From Oscillospiraceae bacterium (GTDB lineage: Bacteria > Bacillota > Clostridia > Oscillospirales > Ruminococcaceae), in the NCBI GenBank assembly GCA_024404915.1, contig JAKSPJ010000022.1:1-34021 (forward strand): 34,021 bases of DNA. Reading direction: 5' to 3'. Of this stretch, positions 24,395 to 31,994 are shown piece after piece. Under the pieces are notes generated by a model. The model searched no databases and was not told the origin of the DNA. It worked only from the letters and a program-made list of their open reading frames with translations. How positions within the stretch are numbered: the stretch's first letter is position 1; every line of letters begins with the position of its first letter. A program made the position numbers and the translations under genes.

Positions 24395-24532
24395 AATAAT
24401 CCCCTTTATATTTTATTTGAATGACAGACAGACTTTCAATCATATACAATCAAGGCAATCATCCTTTCCATTCATCGCAAGAACGTGCGTTCGTTTATAC
24501 ATATTGTCACATTTGCGGCAGATATTGTATTC

Positions 24533-24561
24533 AGTATATCACATGTGCGGACATAAGTCAA
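24533..24561 (-). promoter_or_regulatory. Promoter of the M23/dockerin gene with direct repeats
   Basis: On the minus strand TTGACT (24556-24561) and TATACT (24533-24538) are 17 bases apart. TCACATGTGCGG (24539-24550) fills the spacer and recurs as TCACATTTGCGG at 24507-24518, 32 bases away. The core ATGTGCGGACA also appears at 22069-22079, beside the possible promoter of the second hydrolase gene. These may be binding sites for a shared regulator. The gene-free stretch 24395-24689 otherwise holds only the terminator at 24633-24669. Confidence 0.5.
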
Positions 24562-24632
24562 TACTATATCTGTATTCATGTATATAAGGCTGAGCAGGAA
24601 AGACATCCCCCTCACAAACCCGTTTTTGAATC

Positions 24633-24669
24633 AAAGACCCGCCTGCGGGAAATGCCGGGGCGGGTCTTT
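24633..24669 (-). terminator. Rho-independent terminator of the lipoprotein gene
   Basis: AAAGACCCGC (24633-24642) pairs with GCGGGTCTTT (24660-24669), about 20 bases past the stop of the leftward lipoprotein remnant. The U tract is short. Confidence 0.6.
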
Positions 24670-24689
24670 CTGTATTCACATAAATTCCG

Positions 24690-25334
24690 TCAGGAAGCAC
24701 GGTGATAATGGGGTACGCCGGACTGACCTGCATACAGATCGGAAAGGGGAATCTCACCGGTTACGGAGAATGCCTCCCAGAATGTACCGTCGCTTTCATA
24801 GAAGGTATACCAATGGCTTCTGGTATCATCCGGGTGAACCTCATACTCCAGCACAATGTATCCGCTGAGTTCCTCCGTGCCCTCCACGGCATATGTCCAG
24901 TTTCCATAATACAGATCATCTGCTGCGGTAATGGTCAGAACATCGTTGGTGTCACCGTCTTCAGGATACCATTTGCATTCCAGAGCCGCAATGCTGACGC
25001 CTGCCGGCTGTGGATTCTGTTCATGGAAGAAGCCGGAGGGATTTCCGCTGCGGTTCAGAATCCGTCCGGTCGACGGAAGTGACCGTTTCAGCGGCTTCTG
25101 TCGTCTGAACAGCTTCCGTCGCAGCAGCCGTTTCCGCTGTAGATGCAGTCACGGATTCCGTTTCAGTTGTGCCTGCTGATTCTGTTTCTGTTTCAGCAGC
25201 AGTTGTTGCAGCTGTCACAGTGGCTGAGGTATCTGCTGTACCTGCAGATGCCATATCATCTGTATCGGTTCCGCATCCGGAAAGCATGACACCGGCTGTC
25301 AGCAGCAGTGCGGAAATACATACTTGTTTTTCAT
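24690..25334 (-). pseudogene. Lipoprotein gene with two frameshifts
   Basis: A consensus promoter (25381-25408) and AAAGGGG precede an ATG at 25334 followed by an A5 run. Adding one A gives MKKQVCISALLTAGVMLSGC, a typical lipoprotein signal with lipobox LSGC. The reading then passes through a Thr/Ser/Glu-rich linker. A second one-base shift near 25080 is needed to join LPSTGRILNRSGNPSGFF and a conserved-looking C-terminal domain (ALECKWYPEDGDTNDVLTI, WTYAVEGTEELSGYIVLEYE), ending at 24690. As read, no full product is possible. The protein would be a surface lipoprotein of unknown function. One-base homopolymer errors are an alternative to real decay. Confidence 0.65.
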
Positions 25335-25380
25335 GATTGCATACCCCTTTCCATACTTCATTTCTGACTGTAGTGTCTAT

Positions 25381-25408
25381 ATTATAATGAATATTTGACA
25401 GTTGTCAA
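25381..25408 (-). promoter_or_regulatory. Promoter of the lipoprotein gene
   Basis: On the minus strand TTGACA (25403-25408) and TATAAT (25381-25386) are 16 bases apart. The -35 box is one arm of the dyad TTGACA-GT-TGTCAA (25395-25408), which may bind a regulator. Confidence 0.6.
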
Positions 25409-25532
25409 TATATTTCATAAAAATTTAATAGCTGGGGTGGGGGATTGCATCAGCAAGGTACGCCTTACATACTGCTGCAATTTCCGTCAGGGGATTTATT
25501 TTCTGTAATGCTTCGTTTTGTCAATGCAGATT

Positions 25533-27545
25533 TCATTCCTTTACATCTATTATAATAACAGTCTTGTCATCCGCATAACTCTGAAACGGCGGCTTGTCAA
25601 ACATTTCTGAGCTTGTGATGATTTCGTTCATTGTGATTTCTGCAAGCGTTTCAGCTCTGGTATAGTAAAGGAAATTCGCTAAGCCATCACTTGCAATAAT
25701 AATCCTGTCATGAGGCAGCAAAGATATATGTCCGACATGCAGGAAATCGCCGATTGAGGAATCTCCGTTGAAAATAGCGAATCCTTCCGGCCGCTCTATC
25801 TTATTGTGGATATACTGATATACTTCACTTTTCTGGATTTTCAGTTTCTCTGCAATCGCATTGTGTCTTTCAGAAAATGTGATTTTTGTCTGATCTCTGA
25901 TAATAACGCCCATTGTATCGCCGCAGTTTGAGTAGAAAAGTGTATTGTCTCTGATTAATGCACCGATAAAGGTTGTACAGGGATAGAAAAACGTTGAGGG
26001 ACTGTATTGACGAAGCAGCGACAGTTTCTCATTTCCTTTCTGCATTGCGGAAAGGAAAGACGCAGAGATATCCTCTGTCATTTCATTCAGTAAAACTTCC
26101 TGTATGCTGTCACATAATATCTGGGCACTTTTTGCGGCAAGGCTTTCTCCTGAATGAAGATATTCATCATGTGGTCTTGTTACGCCGTCTGCAATCAGAT
26201 AGATTCTGTTCGTTTTATCCTCTACATAATAATCTTCATTCGGCTTCACAAGGTTTTCCCGCTTATTCCTCACGGTGCATGCATCTGATATCAGCGCATG
26301 TGAAACGGCGGCTTCATTTGAATTCCAGTATTTCAGACATTCTTTGCATTTTTCCTGATATTTTTTATAGGTATTTTTTCTGTCACTGGAATCGGGACTC
26401 TCCTGTTCACATTCAAATGCAAGCTGAAACTGCTCACTGGCCTCTTGAATCTTATTTTCCCGGTCTGCAGGTGTCAGATCTCCCATTCTGGGTGAAAAAA
26501 GCAGAAGCTTTCCGTAGATAAAATAATGTTTTCCATATCCATCTGCTTTCCCCCAGGTTTCTTTCCAGATTTCGATGGCTTTCGGCATATATTCCATTGC
26601 CTTTGACCAGTCATCAATACGCTCATGATTGCTGGCCCAGAAATAGGTGCTTTGTCCGCTTTTTTTATCCTCATATTCTTTTTCCAGACGCTGTGCTACC
26701 GAAGAAGAGAATGAATTATAAACGCCGGCATTCTTTTCTATGCTCAGCCTGCTGATCAGTTCCTTATCATACTGGAAAGATTTATCCAGCTGCTGTGTCC
26801 GTCTGGAATACCATGAACAGATTTCCAGAGATAAAGTATAGTCTTTGAACAGCGGATCACAGGACTGAATCAGCTTCTCAAGAGAGAGGGAGGCATGACG
26901 TATTCTTTCCCTTCGCTTACAGAAAAGTGCAAGAATATAATAGAGTGTAAAATGAAATGCTTTTTTGTGGGGACTGGGTTTTATTTTCTTCTCCGTAATC
27001 TGGGATATATAGTCCTTCAATTCTGTTATGAGATGATTTCTTTCCTGCTCGTTCTGCTCAATCGTTGTCAGGAGCGGATGCAGGTCATGAATATAAGTAT
27101 AGCTTGATACATCCGGATGCCGTTTTACAATGTCATCAATTTTTAGAAGGATATTGTCATTTTTGTTCGGCATTGATATTTCTTTCTGACTGCCCGTTTG
27201 TGTCCGGGAGTCTGTACAGAATTCGATGAACAGATTATTGCGTTTATAGCCTCTGCCTCGGACAGTGCATATCACATCATCATTTTTAAAACCCTGTCTT
27301 TCGAAATAAGTGCGGATTGTCTTGATATCATTGGCAACGATTTTATCATCACTGGCAAATCTGTCCGTTTTTTCCAATATGGAATCTCTGGTAACCGTAG
27401 CACCATCACGTGTAATAACTTCAAGAACCATTTCAGGAATCGGACTCAGACCCTTATGATGTTCGCCATTCACTACAAATTCATTGTATTCAAAGTCATA
27501 ATAGATATCTCTGTTCTGATCCTTATTAATATACATTCTCTTCAT
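25533..27545 (-). CDS. Winged-helix / TPR-like / PP2C phosphatase fusion protein
   Basis: A 670-residue cytosolic protein. Residues 15-105 are an OmpR/PhoB-type winged helix (VTRDSILEKTDRFASDDKIV, later VICTVRGRGYKRN). Residues 125-430 are helical and repeat-like, as in TPR proteins (EKLIQSCDPLFKDYTLSLEI, WSKAMEYMPKAIEIWKETWG). Residues 430-670 are a PP2C-type Ser/Thr phosphatase (NEDYYVEDK, IYLIADGVTRPHDEY, YSNCGDTMGVIIRDQ, IIIASDGLANFL, ADDKTVIIID) with the metal-binding Asp residues in place. A longer in-frame start at 27593 lacks a ribosome site; AGAAGG lies 9 bases before 27545. It may link protein dephosphorylation to transcription. No partner kinase is in the window. Confidence 0.85.
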   Translation of the reverse strand: MKRMYINKDQNRDIYYDFEYNEFVVNGEHHKGLSPIPEMVLEVITRDGATVTRDSILEKTDRFASDDKIVANDIKTIRTYFERQGFKNDDVICTVRGRGYKRNNLFIEFCTDSRTQTGSQKEISMPNKNDNILLKIDDIVKRHPDVSSYTYIHDLHPLLTTIEQNEQERNHLITELKDYISQITEKKIKPSPHKKAFHFTLYYILALFCKRRERIRHASLSLEKLIQSCDPLFKDYTLSLEICSWYSRRTQQLDKSFQYDKELISRLSIEKNAGVYNSFSSSVAQRLEKEYEDKKSGQSTYFWASNHERIDDWSKAMEYMPKAIEIWKETWGKADGYGKHYFIYGKLLLFSPRMGDLTPADRENKIQEASEQFQLAFECEQESPDSSDRKNTYKKYQEKCKECLKYWNSNEAAVSHALISDACTVRNKRENLVKPNEDYYVEDKTNRIYLIADGVTRPHDEYLHSGESLAAKSAQILCDSIQEVLLNEMTEDISASFLSAMQKGNEKLSLLRQYSPSTFFYPCTTFIGALIRDNTLFYSNCGDTMGVIIRDQTKITFSERHNAIAEKLKIQKSEVYQYIHNKIERPEGFAIFNGDSSIGDFLHVGHISLLPHDRIIIASDGLANFLYYTRAETLAEITMNEIITSSEMFDKPPFQSYADDKTVIIIDVKE

Positions 27546-28050
27546 GTTAATATACCTTCTTCTGAAATCGAATGCCGTCAAAAAAACACCCATAGAATGG
27601 CCGCTTGTTAATTTTCAACAGCTTTATTACTATAAAGTTGTACCCTTCAACTATAGTATATCATATTCTCAGTCGTATTGCAACTGTTTTATATCAGATT
27701 TATATCTATTTTATATTATATCTTTATCAAAATCACACCTTATTTGTATAAAGAGACAGTAAAATATATATATAAGAAAAAAGATGGGCTGTCAGAAATA
27801 ATACAGAAACAAGACAGACAAAAGACGCTTTACTGACAAACAGATTCTATAATATTATATATCAGGGGAAGAACCCACCCTTGAAAACGCAATGATTCCT
27901 GGATGATATAATGAAACCATGGAAAGAGGTGGTCTATGATTTGATCTGTGTCCGCCATGTCGCTGCTTCATGGCAAAGGCTGCGGCTGTACTCCATCAGC
28001 TGCAAACAAGCAGTCATAAAAAATGCCATTTGGTTAAAGGAGGATTTCGT
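27546..28050. other. Gene-free stretch between divergent genes
   Basis: This AT-rich stretch separates the leftward PP2C gene and the rightward 143-residue gene. A -10-like TATAAT (27907-27912) has TTGAAA 20 bases upstream (27881-27886), too far for a good promoter. Short frames, such as 27957-28019, lack ribosome sites. No convincing gene or structured RNA was seen. Confidence 0.4.
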
Positions 28051-28482
28051 ATGAGGAATTTGTGCTTTATGTGTTGTTGTCTGGTGGGACTTCTTGTTGC
28101 CATGGGCGGCGGATTCCATATTGCGCATATGGATGAAGCAAGTGACGGCAATGTGAAGGTTTCCGTTGATATGCCCTCTGCAAAGGACGTTAATGACAGA
28201 CTGGAAACACTTCACAATGTGCTTACTGCTGTCGGTCAGGCAGCGGATTCCGAAAAGGAAGAACCCCATGCAGATGATGCAGCAGAAACGAATGAAATGA
28301 CAGAATACCATACACCGGCCGGCTATACGGCAATCGAAGGTTTGGACGTTTTCCGCCTCTACATAACTGAACAAGACTACATCCCGATGTCCGACCGTTC
28401 CACCGCTGAGGAGTGCTGCAATGCACACACGGGCAGTATATTATATGATGGCAACTGGAACGTCATCATGGAAAATATTTAA
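28051..28482 (+). CDS. Hypothetical exported or membrane-anchored protein, 143 aa
   Basis: A 143-residue protein with a short hydrophobic N-terminus (LCFMCCCLVGLLVAMGGGF) that is either a signal peptide or an anchor. A hydrophilic, acidic body follows, with no recognised domain. A near-perfect AAAGGAGG lies before the ATG. It is 20 bases ahead of the M23/dockerin gene and probably co-transcribed. The Cys-rich hydrophobic stretch is odd but has no clear lipobox. The function is unknown; the pairing suggests an accessory to the secreted hydrolase, for example a chaperone or immunity factor, but this is a guess from position. Confidence 0.65.
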   Translation: MRNLCFMCCCLVGLLVAMGGGFHIAHMDEASDGNVKVSVDMPSAKDVNDRLETLHNVLTAVGQAADSEKEEPHADDAAETNEMTEYHTPAGYTAIEGLDVFRLYITEQDYIPMSDRSTAEECCNAHTGSILYDGNWNVIMENI

Positions 28483-28502
28483 TTTATCAGGAGGAATGAA
28501 TT

Positions 28503-29777
28503 ATGAAAAAGAATCTGATTTTGCTTTCGTGTCTCTCTCTCGCCTCTTTCATGGTGCTCAGCACCATGAAAGGACTGAAGAGCAATTCCCTGGAACTGGA
28601 AAAGGTGGAGTATCCAAGTAAGACGCTGGCTGTTACCCAGGTCAGTTTCGAGGATTACTCTCACTCCAATAGTTACGACATTGACTGCAGCGGACGATAT
28701 GGCACAGAGGTCACTGCTCCCTTTACGGGTTATGTCACTTATGCGGTGGACAACTACGGCTTTGTGATGTTCTCGTCGAAGGATGAAGTGCAGTTTGCAG
28801 ACGGTTCCGTGGACTATGCGACCATAACCATTATGCACACTGCGGATATCGATCATGTGAAGCAGCTTTGCAGCCAGCATACAAAAATCCGGCAGGGCGA
28901 GCCGCTTCTGACCATGGGAGGCAGAGGAACTAACGGCAATCCAAGTGAATATGACGTGCACCTGCACATGGGCATCCACAAGGGGAAGCTCACAGGTCCC
29001 AACGGCGGCTACCAGAGCATATCCAATATGATGCCCTATGATGCCTTCTATCTGCCGAAGGGCTGCAGGATCGTAAACCCCGGAAAAACCAGGCACGAGC
29101 TGGTCACGGACAAGCATCCGGAGCTCGTCTCCGTTCCCGGCGACTGGACAGGCCTCTGGAGATATGCGGATGATACCGCACCGGCTGTAACGGTCACCAG
29201 ACCGACCACTGCCACCACAACAACAACGACATCAACAACCACTGCAGCGACTACCACAACTTCCACCACTGCAACCAGTACCACGACCACCAGCACCACC
29301 ACTACCAGCACTACGACCACCAGCACTGCCACTACAACTACAACAACTACTACAACTGCCGCAGCAACGACTGTAGTACCGGTTACAAGGTATACATTGC
29401 CGCAGAATATGTATTATGGTAAGGTGACGACAGCGGCAGCTTCTGCAAAGCCCGTCACAAGAACCACAGCACCTGTCACCACGGCAAAGCCCGTTACAAC
29501 CACGGCAAAGCCGGTTATCACCACGGCGGCAGCGACAGCGAAACCGACACCCGTAACCACCACCGCCGCCATTCCACAGGGGCATCCGTATGACATCAAC
29601 GGTGATGGGATTGTGTCCCAGGCAGATTACTCTATGATTAACAAATATGTCCTTGGACAGCTGAACGGCAAGCCCGTGGATGTACCCACTGACTTTTTTG
29701 CCAAGGCGGATACGAACCATGACGGAAGCATCACGGAAGAAGACGCCAGAGTCATACGCAAATACCTGAATAGCTGA
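28503..29777 (+). CDS. Secreted M23-like protein with Thr linker and dockerin
   Basis: A 424-residue exported protein. A signal peptide (about 1-22) is followed by an M23/LytM-type domain (about 35-165) with IMHTADID, QGEPLLTMGGRGT and the HLH motif at 153-155 (DVHLHMGIH). The first zinc-site motif is irregular: SHSNSYDID places His54 five residues before Asp59 where four is usual, so catalysis is uncertain. A Thr-rich linker (about 225-350, many tandem Thr codons) leads to a C-terminal dockerin (DINGDGIVSQADYSMINKYV, KADTNHDGSITEEDARVIRK). It follows the 143-residue gene by 20 bases. Likely a peptidoglycan-targeting cellulosomal component. Confidence 0.82.
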   Translation: MKKNLILLSCLSLASFMVLSTMKGLKSNSLELEKVEYPSKTLAVTQVSFEDYSHSNSYDIDCSGRYGTEVTAPFTGYVTYAVDNYGFVMFSSKDEVQFADGSVDYATITIMHTADIDHVKQLCSQHTKIRQGEPLLTMGGRGTNGNPSEYDVHLHMGIHKGKLTGPNGGYQSISNMMPYDAFYLPKGCRIVNPGKTRHELVTDKHPELVSVPGDWTGLWRYADDTAPAVTVTRPTTATTTTTTSTTTAATTTTSTTATSTTTTSTTTTSTTTTSTATTTTTTTTTAAATTVVPVTRYTLPQNMYYGKVTTAAASAKPVTRTTAPVTTAKPVTTTAKPVITTAAATAKPTPVTTTAAIPQGHPYDINGDGIVSQADYSMINKYVLGQLNGKPVDVPTDFFAKADTNHDGSITEEDARVIRKYLNS

Positions 29778-29780
29778 ACC

Positions 29781-29845
29781 CGAAACGGGATTCCAAAGGG
29801 ACAATGTCCCTTTGGTCGGGAGTCTGAGGGCGGACAGCCCTCAGA
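29781..29845 (+). repeat. 65-bp repeat element, copy 1 (inverted relative to copy 2)
   Basis: This 65-base sequence recurs as a perfect inverse at 31926-31990. It contains two palindromes, CCAAAGGGAC-AAT-GTCCCTTTGG and TCTGAGGGC-GGACA-GCCCTCAGA. It lies directly behind the M23/dockerin stop and could end transcription from both sides. REP-like repeats of this kind are scattered between genes in many bacteria. Confidence 0.85.
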
Positions 29846-29865
29846 CAGACCGCAACAATAAACAA

Positions 29866-31222
29866 TCAAAGGAATACATATTTCAGTATAAACAGAACAG
29901 CAAGCACATACATAAGAGGATTGATTTCCTTCCGTTTGCCGCAGACAAGATTGATGACGACATAAGATATTACACCGATTGCGATGCCCTCAGATATGCT
30001 GTAGAAAAGGGGCATTGCAATAATACAGAGATAGGCAGGAATTGCAGAGGTGTAATTCTTTTCATCCATTTTCAGCTCTGTGATGGTGCTGAACATAAGG
30101 AAGCCTACAATGATAAGGGCAGGCGCCGTTGCAAATGCAGGGATCGCAATGAAAATCGGTGCAAGAAACATGGAAATCAGGAAAAGAAATGCTGTGGTAA
30201 GCGCAGTCAGACCGGTTCTTCCGCCTGCGTCAACACCTGCAGAGGATTCCACAAATGTGGTTGTTGTGGATGTACCGAGAACCGCTCCGGCTGAGGTTGC
30301 AACAGCATCAGCCATAAGCGCAGGCTTGATGCCCAGAAGCTTTCCCGCCTTGTCCAGCATGCCCGCCTTTGTGCTGACACCAATCAGTGTTCCCAGGGTA
30401 TCGAAAAGGTCAACAAAGAGGAAGGAGAAGATAACAACCGCAAAATTGAAGATGCCCACCTCGCTGAAATCCACATGGAAGCACTGACCGAATGTTTCAC
30501 CAAGCTTTGAGAAATCTGTCATGCTGAAGCTCGGAATCAGTGAAAAATAGTCTGTGTTATCCGGTACATAGATGCCTGCAAGCTGACAGATAATACCAGC
30601 AGCCAGGTGCCGAATATGCCGATAAGAATAGAGTCGTTGATTTTTCTGATATACAGAATTGCGGTCAGTATGACACCGATAACGGCAAGCAGCGCACAGA
30701 TGCCTGCGGTCTGGAAATGATCACGGAAACTGATAAGGGAAACAAGGGTTGCGGCGTCCACCGAAAGCCCCGCATTCTGTAGGCCGATAAATGCGATAAA
30801 CAGGCCGATGCCGACGGACACGGCACGTTTGAGAGGCAGGGGAATGCAGTCGAAATGGCTTCACGGACATTGGTAAGGGAAAGCACGATTAACACAATAC
30901 CCTCGATAAATACCGCCAGAAGTGCCACTTGCCACGAATAGCCCAGCTGACCGCATACGGTATAGGCAAGGTATGCATTCAGTCCCATGCCTGCCGACAG
31001 GGCAAAGGGGAGATTGGCGGCAAATGCCATAACGGCGGTTCCCAGGAATGAGGCAAGACAGGTTGCAAGCAGTACCGCCGTCCTGTCCATTCCTGCCTGT
31101 GAAAGCACATTGGGATTCACCGCAAGTATATACGCCATTGTCATGAACGTTGTCAGGCCTGCGGCAAGCTCCGTTTTCACAGTTGTGTTGTTTTTCTTCA
31201 ATCTGAAAATTTTTTCAAGCAT
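29866..31222 (-). pseudogene. NCS2 purine permease (PbuG-like) with two frameshifts
   Basis: The pieces together make a full xanthine/hypoxanthine/guanine-type permease of the AzgA/PbuG branch with many membrane helices. The N-terminal piece (from ATG 31222) has TTFMTMAYILAVNPNVLSQA and FALSAGMGLNAYLAY. A one-base loss near 30845 breaks it at NVREAI; the next piece resumes IPLPLKRAVSVGIGLFIAFI. Another one-base loss near 30594 is needed to join GTWLL to ICQLAGIYVPDNTDYFSL. The last piece contains VDLFDTLGTLIGVSTKAGML and TSTTTTFVESSAGV. Both breaks are repaired by adding one T or one G to a short run, so either the gene is newly dead or the sequence is slightly wrong. Intact, it would import purine bases by proton symport. 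Confidence 0.8.
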
Positions 31223-31291
31223 GATGCTTCTTCCTTGCATTCAGTGGGATTGTTTTGTGCTGCGGCTGTCATCAGATGTATTCCTGTCATT

Positions 31292-31501
31292 TCAGCTGTT
31301 CTCCTTTTTGGGGAGCTTTCTTCCGCATATAGGGCAATTATTACAGTCATATCTGATAATTTCCCTGTCTCCTCTTTTTGAGCTTGCCTTTATCTCAGAA
31401 CCTTCCAGACAGAATTCGCATTTCTCCTGGCTGGAGGATGAGGATTCGTTGGTAATGGATGCGACAATTATCAATAATAATATTAAAATGCCCAACCACA
31501 T
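31292..31501 (-). CDS. Small membrane protein with zinc-ribbon-like end
   Basis: A 69-residue protein with one N-terminal membrane helix (MWLGILILLLIIVASI) and a C-terminal zinc-ribbon-like pair of CxxC motifs (CEFC and CPICGRKL). Two in-frame ATGs lie upstream, but AGGGAG stands 8 bases before the ATG at 31501. It follows the hairpin array and precedes the purine permease in the same direction. Function is unknown; such proteins are often small envelope or adaptor proteins. Confidence 0.6.
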   Translation of the reverse strand: MWLGILILLLIIVASITNESSSSSQEKCEFCLEGSEIKASSKRGDREIIRYDCNNCPICGRKLPKKENS

Positions 31502-31654
31502 AATCATGTCTCCCTTCATTTGTAATATTCTGACTTCAGGCAGCACCACACAAAACGCACTCTATTATATTTAATTATAGCACACATCTTACAGAAAGTC
31601 AAATGATTTATATGATTTTTTTAAGAATAAAAGCCCAAAAATAAAAGTTTCGCT

Positions 31655-31888
31655 CAAGCCTTTTCAAAGGCTTGCGGAAGTCCAGAGGGCAGCGTCCCTC
31701 TGGACGTACTCCGCAGAGTGCGAAACGCCTCATGGTGAGAAGAGCTCCGCTGGGGTGAATCTGAAAAACAATCCGGTGGATTGTTTTTCAGAAAGGGGCG
31801 CCCTGCGATAGAGGGCGCCCCTTTCCATTGCACAGATGAACGATAGATTATAAAATGGGGGAAAGAAAACTCTTGTTTTCTCTCCCCC
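31655..31888. repeat. Array of consecutive perfect or near-perfect hairpins
   Basis: Five separate hairpins occupy this stretch: 31655-31674 (CAAGCCTTT/AAAGGCTTG), 31674-31714 (GCGGA plus GTCCAGAGGG stems), 31760-31792 (15-bp stem, 3-base loop), 31792-31824 (12-bp stem AAAGGGGCGCCC) and 31857-31888 (13 of 14 pairs). Together with the two palindromes of 31926-31990 they fill the gap between the zinc-ribbon and cellulase genes. No good protein frame fits. They look like several nested or adjacent small repeat elements, perhaps MITE or REP-like, and will also stop transcription. Confidence 0.75.
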
Positions 31889-31925
31889 AAGCCCACTCTT
31901 TTAGCGTTTTTTTTGCACGGTGTTT

Positions 31926-31990
31926 TCTGAGGGCTGTCCGCCCTCAGACTCCCGACCAAAGGGACATTGTCCCTTTGGAATCCCGTTTCG
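31926..31990 (-). repeat. 65-bp repeat element, copy 2
   Basis: Perfect inverse copy of 29781-29845, lying four bases after the stop of the leftward cellulase gene. The pair brackets the purine permease and zinc-ribbon genes. Confidence 0.85.
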
Positions 31991-31994
31991 TGGC

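Noticed and set aside
27957..28019. A 20-codon frame that could be a small peptide
   Set aside because: It has no ribosome site, and a strong one stands at the next gene instead.
29190..29570. Short tandem repeats that might look like a CRISPR or minisatellite
   Set aside because: They are ACN and GCN codon runs of the Thr/Ala-rich linker with no regular spacer or repeat unit.
31654..31959. A 101-codon minus-strand frame starting MVGSLRADSPQ
   Set aside because: It runs through the hairpin array. The same N-terminus appears in another frame starting at 29812 because both begin inside the 65-bp repeat, so it reflects repeat DNA.
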